Part shown: positions 62,601 through 64,000 of the stretch, piece after piece
Layout of the letters: every line of letters starts with the position of its first letter
Position numbering within the stretch: position 1 is the first letter of the stretch
Assembly: GCF_014633365.1 (NCBI RefSeq)
Contig: NC_068349.1
Span: 32,936,753-33,000,752, forward strand
Direction of reading: 5' to 3'
Source of the DNA: Diospyros lotus
Taxonomy: Eukaryota; Streptophyta; Magnoliopsida; Ericales; Ebenaceae
DNA length: 64,000 bases
Translations under genes and position numbers: made by a program
The notes under the pieces: generated by a model
Database searches by the model: none
What the model was told of the DNA's origin: nothing
Seen by the model: the letters and a program-made list of their open reading frames with translations, nothing else

Positions 62601-62916
62601 AAGTTTTTGCATTTTAATCTTATCATTATTGTCTTATTTTTAAAATTATATTTTCTGTATTTTAGTTCGCCCCACTGAATCAAAATCTTGGCTCCGCCCC
62701 TAAGCACCTCTCATTACTCAAGTTATTAACAAGTCATTACTAAAAGGCAAACAGGAGTTCAACCAAACCTTACCTTGATGATAGACCGAGATCATAGTCA
62801 CCAGATTGGAAAACACGTTTGAGAGAATCCTTGAAAACTGAATGGCCAAAACTTTCTGCAAGGGCAACAAGTCCTCCAGTTCTTTCAACTGCTACTTTAA
62901 GCTCAGCAACCCCAAC
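35007..62916 (-). CDS. SEC23: SEC23, COPII coat subunit (C-terminal half; 5' end outside the window)
   Basis: SEC23 pairs with SEC24 in the inner COPII coat at the ER and is the GTPase-activating protein of SAR1. CDS exons (minus): 62774-62916, 61505-61580, 61243-61418, 61064-61145, 55339-55416, 51527-51688, 51129-51392, 49965-50069, 35007-35147. They give 408 residues in one frame. Domains in order: end of the trunk ([20 protein letters not shown]), beta-sandwich ([37 protein letters not shown]), helical domain ([28 protein letters not shown]) and gelsolin-like domain ([33 protein letters not shown]). It ends DHLQRLAVQ then TAG. The family is about 770-800 residues, so the zinc finger and most of the trunk lie to the right. 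No internal stop: probably functional. The last intron, 14.8 kb, is filled with LINE, gypsy and copia elements. Confidence 0.94.
35276..35308 (+). repeat. C14-A19 homopolymer junction
   Basis: A run of 14 C directly followed by 19 A, within the last SEC23 intron. Confidence 0.85.
35610..36620 (-). mobile_element. LINE (L1-type) 3' remnant
   Basis: The minus strand 36563-36345 reads the C-terminal end of a plant LINE reverse transcriptase-like ORF2: [20 protein letters not shown], then [20 protein letters not shown] and CWAVKHQHV. The following [14 protein letters not shown] segment is in frame after a stop (about 36345-36250). The 3' untranslated part near 35640-35700 carries the ACCCCACTTGTAGG-type word common at plant LINE tails. 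It is truncated on the 5' side, lacks the catalytic palm and is non-functional. Confidence 0.75.
36655..37875. other. Possible DNA-transposon-like repeat interrupted on the right by element H
   Basis: The left edge carries GTTGGCAAAAGAGCCTGAGG and GC-rich GAGGCG words. The right part (37830-37875) carries CATTGCCTTAGGTGCCACC and CTTTGAGC. These look like imperfect inverted ends. The hydrophobic open frame inside (36932-37387) is not recognised. Confidence 0.35.
37876..38199 (+). repeat. Element H 5' LTR
   Basis: About 324 bp, ending in a pyrimidine-rich (TTTCTCTC) stretch and CCTAGGATCTTGACA. Matches 43099-43441 with moderate divergence. Exact start uncertain by a few bases. Confidence 0.8.
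38450..38454. repeat. Target-site duplication of element I, left copy
   Basis: GGGGA, repeated at 42244-42248. Confidence 0.9.
38455..38793 (+). repeat. Element I 5' LTR
   Basis: 339 bp, with canonical TATA box CTATAAATAG near 38581-38590 and a short inverted terminus (TGTCACGACCC / GGGTCGTGACA). Confidence 0.92.
38794..40774 (+). other. Element I long untranslated leader
   Basis: About 2 kb, visibly more GC-rich than its surroundings. It is full of recurring short words (TTCGGAAATTGAAG, GGAATTGGAGGCGAAG, AATTCCGAT). Open frames on either strand are short and unrelated to known proteins, so I treat it as non-coding. Confidence 0.6.
40775..41250 (+). pseudogene. Element I gag N-terminal part
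   Basis: ATG 40775, 99 codons to a TAG at 41072-41074. It has [20 protein letters not shown] followed by [10 protein letters not shown], the hydrophobic-Trp signature of plant Ty3/gypsy gag, also seen in element H. After the stop, [16 protein letters not shown] remains in frame to about 41150. Capsid-like; no zinc knuckle recognised. Confidence 0.75.
41285..41842 (+). CDS. Element I second open frame, unknown product
   Basis: Open for 185 codons from the alternative start GTG at 41285 (first ATG at 41345). Acidic stretch [13 protein letters not shown] near residue 58, then a Lys/Arg-rich coiled-coil-like end ([20 protein letters not shown]). No protease, RT or zinc motif. It sits directly before the polypurine tract, where pol should be. 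It may be a degraded gag continuation or an element-specific accessory protein. Confidence 0.45.
   Translation: MPRVYFSNQQVGGWGKPLADEYVSLLDSDVSRVLRQDQPNYEEKSVNKTKRWGDLEEEEEVEEERIVLGNLLGTSHTNVIGMGTQDKTKVTLQPEELEVLYRFLHIERFEIISMIGKDRVAGLIAHSKPFLMATRKKSMAEIGVAVGHNTVIVEKEEKRKQQQREILEKNKKRRRRNQLVKRGIG
41905..42243 (+). repeat. Element I 3' LTR
   Basis: 339 bp copy of 38455-38793, followed by GGGGA at 42244-42248. Confidence 0.92.
42249..42900 (+). pseudogene. Element H gag, part right of element I
   Basis: Open at 42327-42557 with the [16 protein letters not shown] gag signature, then a stop; [19 protein letters not shown] follows near 42580-42640. Frameshifted against the left part near 38266-38450. 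Confidence 0.7.
43099..43441 (+). repeat. Element H 3' LTR
   Basis: Matches 37876-38199; begins TCTCGTGACCC where the 5' copy has TGTTGTGACCC, so the TG terminus is mutated. Ends TTTTGACA. Confidence 0.8.
43442..44031. other. SEC23 last intron, between H and the inverted-repeat element
   Basis: AT-rich; a 60-codon frame at 43546-43728 is not recognised. Nothing else supported. Confidence 0.5.
44032..44604. mobile_element. Candidate miniature inverted-repeat element
   Basis: The left end TGTGCCAATTAGCC...CACTTGGG (44033-44065) is inverted with differences at the right end (minus strand AGTGCCAAATTAGCC...TGCTTGGG, 44602-44568). About 570 bp, non-coding. No target duplication established. Confidence 0.5.
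44610..44645 (+). repeat. C20-A16 homopolymer junction
   Basis: 20 C followed directly by 16 A, next to the right end of the inverted-repeat element. Confidence 0.85.
44979..44983. repeat. Target-site duplication of element J, left copy
   Basis: GATAC, repeated exactly at 49849-49853. Confidence 0.92.
44984..45268 (+). repeat. Element J 5' LTR
   Basis: 285 bp, ends AAATTGTTCA. Matches 49564-49848. Confidence 0.93.
45333..46290 (+). pseudogene. Element J gag (broken)
   Basis: ATG 45333, first frame lost within about 80 bp (stop at about 45418). The body is open at 45601-46110: [40 protein letters not shown] and the DEVRGRLLG segment. The zinc-knuckle region continues in another frame (46111-46200, [24 protein letters not shown] spacing). 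Confidence 0.86.
46291..47440 (+). pseudogene. Element J pol, protease and integrase part
   Basis: Protease [11 protein letters not shown] at about 46443-46475, a functional-looking DTG. Pre-integrase zinc region: LGHPNFRYL near 46875, [12 protein letters not shown] near 46953. Integrase core: HSDVWGPTR near 47035, RSDNGKEY near 47224, [10 protein letters not shown] near 47328, so D, D and E are all present. Stops at 46496, 46624 and 46862, and at 47438 where the core ends. Confidence 0.9.
47441..49556 (+). pseudogene. Element J pol, RT and RNase H part
   Basis: Linker, then RT from about 48040 ([17 protein letters not shown]). It has [48 protein letters not shown] and the active site YMDD at 48603-48614. 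RNase [10 protein letters not shown] near 49086, [15 protein letters not shown] near 49200-49245, [14 protein letters not shown] near 49390-49430. Stops at 48128, 48498, 48639, 49015 and 49070. Confidence 0.9.
49564..49848 (+). repeat. Element J 3' LTR
   Basis: 285 bp, TGTTGAAGAT...TTGTTCA, followed by GATAC at 49849-49853. Confidence 0.93.
49965..50069 (-). CDS. SEC23: SEC23 exon (gelsolin domain)
   Basis: After acceptor [27 protein letters not shown] then [15 protein letters not shown]; donor GTCATT. Copia J ends only about 115 bp downstream in the intron. Confidence 0.95.
50070..51128. other. SEC23 intron, no element recognised
   Basis: A (GA)n run at about 50612-50635 and a CATGCATGTGCGCACGCGTGC stretch just before it, cut here to its 5' words CATGCATGTGCG. 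A short direct repeat of AATCCTAAAGATCCAA and ACAAGGTCAAACTTTTAT words occurs near 51000-51105. No gene. Confidence 0.5.
51129..51392 (-). CDS. SEC23: SEC23 exon (helical and gelsolin domains)
   Basis: After acceptor [27 protein letters not shown] onward to GYHNQPEH. The end is placed after CATGTG at donor GTAATC; the alternative donor GTGGTA three bases earlier would remove one Val. The family usually has Gln here, so the longer form keeps the usual length. Confidence 0.9.
51527..51688 (-). CDS. SEC23: SEC23 exon (helical domain)
   Basis: After acceptor CCACAG; 54 codons from [20 protein letters not shown] to [10 protein letters not shown]; donor GTATGA. Confidence 0.95.
51689..53670. other. 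SEC23 intron, left part
   Basis: AT-rich intron DNA; no coding or repeat structure that I can support. Confidence 0.5.
53676..53829 (+). mobile_element. SINE-like relic 1
   Basis: GGTTAAGATGTTTCTTTGTC then AGGTCACAAGTTCAAAT, where the second word resembles a tRNA box B (GTTCAAAT). Then GTGGAAATAGCC, ACCCTTGCAA, GCTTTGTGCATC and an ACGCCCTTT end. This order is that of plant tRNA-derived SINEs of the Au type. Heavily mutated. Confidence 0.62.
54541..54671 (+). mobile_element. SINE-like relic 2
   Basis: A second copy with the same order: GGAAGGTCACAGGTTGAAG, GTGGAATCATG, ACCCTTGCAAAG, GCCTTGTGCATGG and ACACCCTTT. About 870 bp from relic 1, same orientation. Confidence 0.6.
54680..55338. other. 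SEC23 intron, right part
   Basis: Nothing recognised. Confidence 0.45.
55339..55416 (-). CDS. SEC23: SEC23 exon (helical domain start)
   Basis: After acceptor [26 protein letters not shown] then FKMETE; donor GTAATG. Confidence 0.94.
55417..57466. other. SEC23 intron left of the TRIM
   Basis: AT-rich, with short homopolymer runs; open frames are short and unrelated to known families. Confidence 0.5.
57467..57776 (+). mobile_element. TRIM 1: miniature LTR retrotransposon with target duplications
   Basis: Two 93-bp direct repeats (57472-57564 and 57679-57771) starting TGTTGAGAG/TGTTGAAAG and ending TTCAATA. They flank a 114-bp interior. The PBS CGGTATCAAAGTTGG follows the first repeat immediately (57565-57579). 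CATAG flanks the whole at 57467-57471 and 57772-57776. About 14 LTR differences (15%) make it old. No coding capacity. Confidence 0.8.
57777..57953 (-). repeat. Element K 3' LTR
   Basis: 177 bp; minus strand starts TGTTAGAATTATTAG at 57953, preceded by the purine tract GGTTGAGGGGGAG. Confidence 0.9.
57961..58605 (-). pseudogene. Element K RT fragment joined to the RNase H end
   Basis: The minus strand starts near 58600 with [20 protein letters not shown] (RT N-terminus, frameshifts before 58410). It continues open from 58404: [35 protein letters not shown], then RSETEH passes directly into [16 protein letters not shown] and LADVFTKSL. The YVDD region and some 200 residues are missing without loss of frame. 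Confidence 0.87.
58606..59120 (-). pseudogene. Element K gag fragment joined to RT
   Basis: Minus strand copia gag of the element E type ([10 protein letters not shown], then in another frame [34 protein letters not shown]). It ends AISDLKPE at about 58607, where RT sequence (DALHSNDTW) begins. The gag C-terminus, protease and integrase are deleted. Confidence 0.83.
59262..59620 (-). mobile_element. TRIM 2: miniature LTR retrotransposon nested in the K leader
   Basis: Minus-strand LTRs at 59500-59615 (5') and 59267-59381 (3'), about 115 bp, starting TGTGAGAATCC/TGAGAGAATCC and ending TCACA. Each contains GCTATATATAA, a TATA box. The PBS variant TTGTATTAGAGCC is at 59499-59487. The interior is 118 bp with the purine tract CAGGGTGAGGGAG next to the 3' LTR. 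Flanks CGGAT and CGCAT agree in four of five bases. No coding capacity. Confidence 0.78.
59855..59867 (-). promoter_or_regulatory. Element K primer-binding site
   Basis: Minus strand TGGTATCAGAGCC directly after the K 5' LTR. Confidence 0.88.
59868..60047 (-). repeat. Element K 5' LTR
   Basis: 180 bp copy of 57777-57953; minus strand TGTTAGAATTATTAG...TTTTCTCACA. Confidence 0.9.
60053..61063. other. SEC23 intron right of K, with homopolymer tracts
   Basis: Contains a 22-bp T run (60473-60494) followed by GGGTGGGGAGGGGG (possible G-quadruplex) and a 17-bp C run (60798-60814). No gene seen. Confidence 0.55.
61064..61145 (-). CDS. SEC23: SEC23 exon ending at a probable GC donor
   Basis: After acceptor ATCCAG; completes Tyr, then [19 protein letters not shown] and VAGPGTKQ. 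The exon most likely ends CAG/GCAAGC (GC-AG intron). A GT donor 9 bp further (TCT/GTAATT) would add Ala-Ser-Ser in frame. Confidence 0.85.
61243..61418 (-). CDS. SEC23: SEC23 exon (beta-sandwich)
   Basis: After acceptor [27 protein letters not shown] to [10 protein letters not shown]; donor GTATGA at 61242-61241. Phase 2 out. Confidence 0.94.
61505..61580 (-). CDS. SEC23: SEC23 exon (beta-sandwich start)
   Basis: After acceptor [24 protein letters not shown], then PCASLDK; donor GTATAT. Confidence 0.93.
61581..62156. other. SEC23 intron left of the hAT element
   Basis: The 61740-62110 part is less AT-rich than typical intron here, but I recognise no family. Confidence 0.45.
62157..62710 (+). 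mobile_element. hAT transposon derivative with 8-bp target duplication
   Basis: Element 62165-62702, 538 bp. Inverted ends: left CAAGGGCAGAGTC, right (minus strand) TAGGGGCGGAGCC. Flanks AGCACCGC (62157-62164) and AGCACCTC (62703-62710) agree in seven of eight bases, the target length of hAT elements. The interior keeps the transposase C-terminus. Located in a SEC23 intron. Confidence 0.82.
62375..62591 (+). pseudogene. hAT transposase C-terminal (dimerisation) remnant
   Basis: Plus strand reads [12 protein letters not shown], then a stop, [20 protein letters not shown], and [18 protein letters not shown] before a stop at about 62590. This matches the hAT C-terminal dimerisation region of TTF-type zinc-finger transposase-like proteins. 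The catalytic core and zinc fingers are absent. Confidence 0.78.
62774..62916 (-). CDS. SEC23: SEC23 exon (trunk)
   Basis: After acceptor CCTATTAG-like; reads [20 protein letters not shown] and on to the [14 protein letters not shown] segment; donor GTAAGG. Confidence 0.92.
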
Positions 62917-64000
62917 CTAATAAATAGCAGAAATTTAGGGGGGAAGAAAACAAGTTCATTCCTAGGCCCTATGTGAGGGTGCCAAAATTATGTAAACATA
63001 GCATTTGTGGCAAACCCAAGCCCCCTCATCAGAGCATTTAATAACATACTTGGAAACAAATTGAACGAGCTTGCATGCAAGGATCAAAATTTCTTTCTAG
63101 ATAGCTTGGAATCGATTTTTGGGAGTGGGGAATAATAAGAATTTCTAAAACAAAAAAACATGAAAAAACAAAACCATTACTACCTAAATGCAACACCGTA
63201 GGCCCTCACCCAAAAGTGCTAGGTGAAGGTATTCAAGTAATACAATACACCCGCGACCTCCCCAATAGGCTATTGATGTGGGATTGGGTCGTTACACTAA
63301 ATGTCTGTGCAACCTAAAATAACTAAATATAATTGAAGTCTGCAAATTGATTCACATATGAAGCACAAGGGTTAAACGGTTACCGAACATCAATACAGGC
63401 CAGAAATTATTAGATTAAATTCACAAAAAATATCAAGCAAAAGTGCTTATGATTCTAAACATACACAAGGCTCCTCAAGTTTTGGAAAGATAGGAAATAA
63501 CAACAAAAACCAATGATAATCATATATCACAGGGTTCAAAGGGTTAAGAGAGGCCTTTTATGGTGCCACTTTATTTTTAGAGTAGATACTAGATAACACC
63601 TTGACCAGTATTTGATGGACTAACACAGTATATTATGGCCAAAAAGCAGAGAAAGGAATCTATATTGGAATGTGAACCCTAGTCTTTGGTTCAATTAGAA
63701 GCTGATAAGCAAAAGAAACTCTGTAGATAATTAAGTGATTTAATGTTGATACTTTTGCTTAATTAACAAACAAAAGAAGACTGTTTAACTAACTAGGCAT
63801 GCTGTCATCTTTCTTTTGTTTTCTTCTTTCATTGGCTTCAACCAAGCTTATGGGCCTCCAAGCACAAAAGCATCAACTTTCTGACTGATCTCAAATAACA
63901 TATTGTGCTCATACAAGAAGGAAAAGTTTATGTGCATTCCAAGAGAAACTACCTAACAATTTGTTTAAGACTCCAAAGAGACCACCTACTTGACTTCTCT
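62917..64000. other. SEC23 intron running to the right edge
   Basis: No further SEC23 exon or transposon could be supported; the preceding exon must lie beyond the window. Confidence 0.55.

Overview
This is flowering-plant nuclear DNA: AT-rich, GT-AG introns, two conserved eukaryotic housekeeping genes, and intronic DNA packed with plant retrotransposons. A woody eudicot is likely (intact exons inside very long, transposon-filled introns), but the species cannot be fixed from sequence alone. No bacterial feature, CRISPR array, rRNA or functional tRNA gene is visible, and I found no new multi-gene system.

Both host genes lie on the minus strand, head to tail. AUG7 (augmin subunit 7, microtubule nucleation) runs from its ATG at 33459 leftward through eight exons to 14993. 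Its last coding exon is not in the window. SEC23 (COPII coat GTPase-activating subunit) enters from the right edge and runs from 62916 through nine exons to its stop at 35007. Its N-terminal half is outside. The 1.5 kb between them (33460-35006) holds the AUG7 promoter and the SEC23 3' UTR. All exon phases join without frameshift, so both genes look functional despite introns of 9 kb (AUG7 intron 3), 6.7 kb (AUG7 intron 5), 14.8 kb and 5.6 kb (SEC23).

Transposons from left to right. 1-14233 is a layered copia cluster: element A (cut by the left edge) is split by complete element B (1102-6127, TSD AAGAT); A then abuts a 5' piece of element C (6909 to about 7790), which abuts a minus-strand piece of element D (7794-8645), whose LTR is split by complete element E (8646-14001, TSD CTCAA) and ends at 14233. 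AUG7 intron 5 holds a minisatellite (16722-17250), copia F (17536-22687) and an LTR fragment L that starts exactly 5 bp inside the intron. AUG7 intron 3 holds copia G (23857-29058, TSD AATAT), a duplicated LINE ORF1 scrap and AT-rich DNA. The big SEC23 intron holds a LINE remnant, a non-autonomous gypsy element H (37876-43441) split by a second one, I (38455-42243, TSD GGGGA), a small inverted-repeat element and copia J (44984-49848, TSD GATAC). Further introns hold two SINE-like relics, two miniature LTR elements (TRIMs at 57472-57771 and 59267-59615), a twice-deleted minus-strand copia K (57777-60047), and a 538-bp hAT derivative (62165-62702).

None of the retroelements is coding-competent: all carry stops, frameshifts, deletions or catalytic substitutions. 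Their dating, nesting order and boundaries are the informative part of the window. All the large intronic LTR elements (F, G, H, I, J) are antisense to the host genes. Exons were predicted from codon phase, splice sites and recalled family sequences, not from alignment or transcripts.
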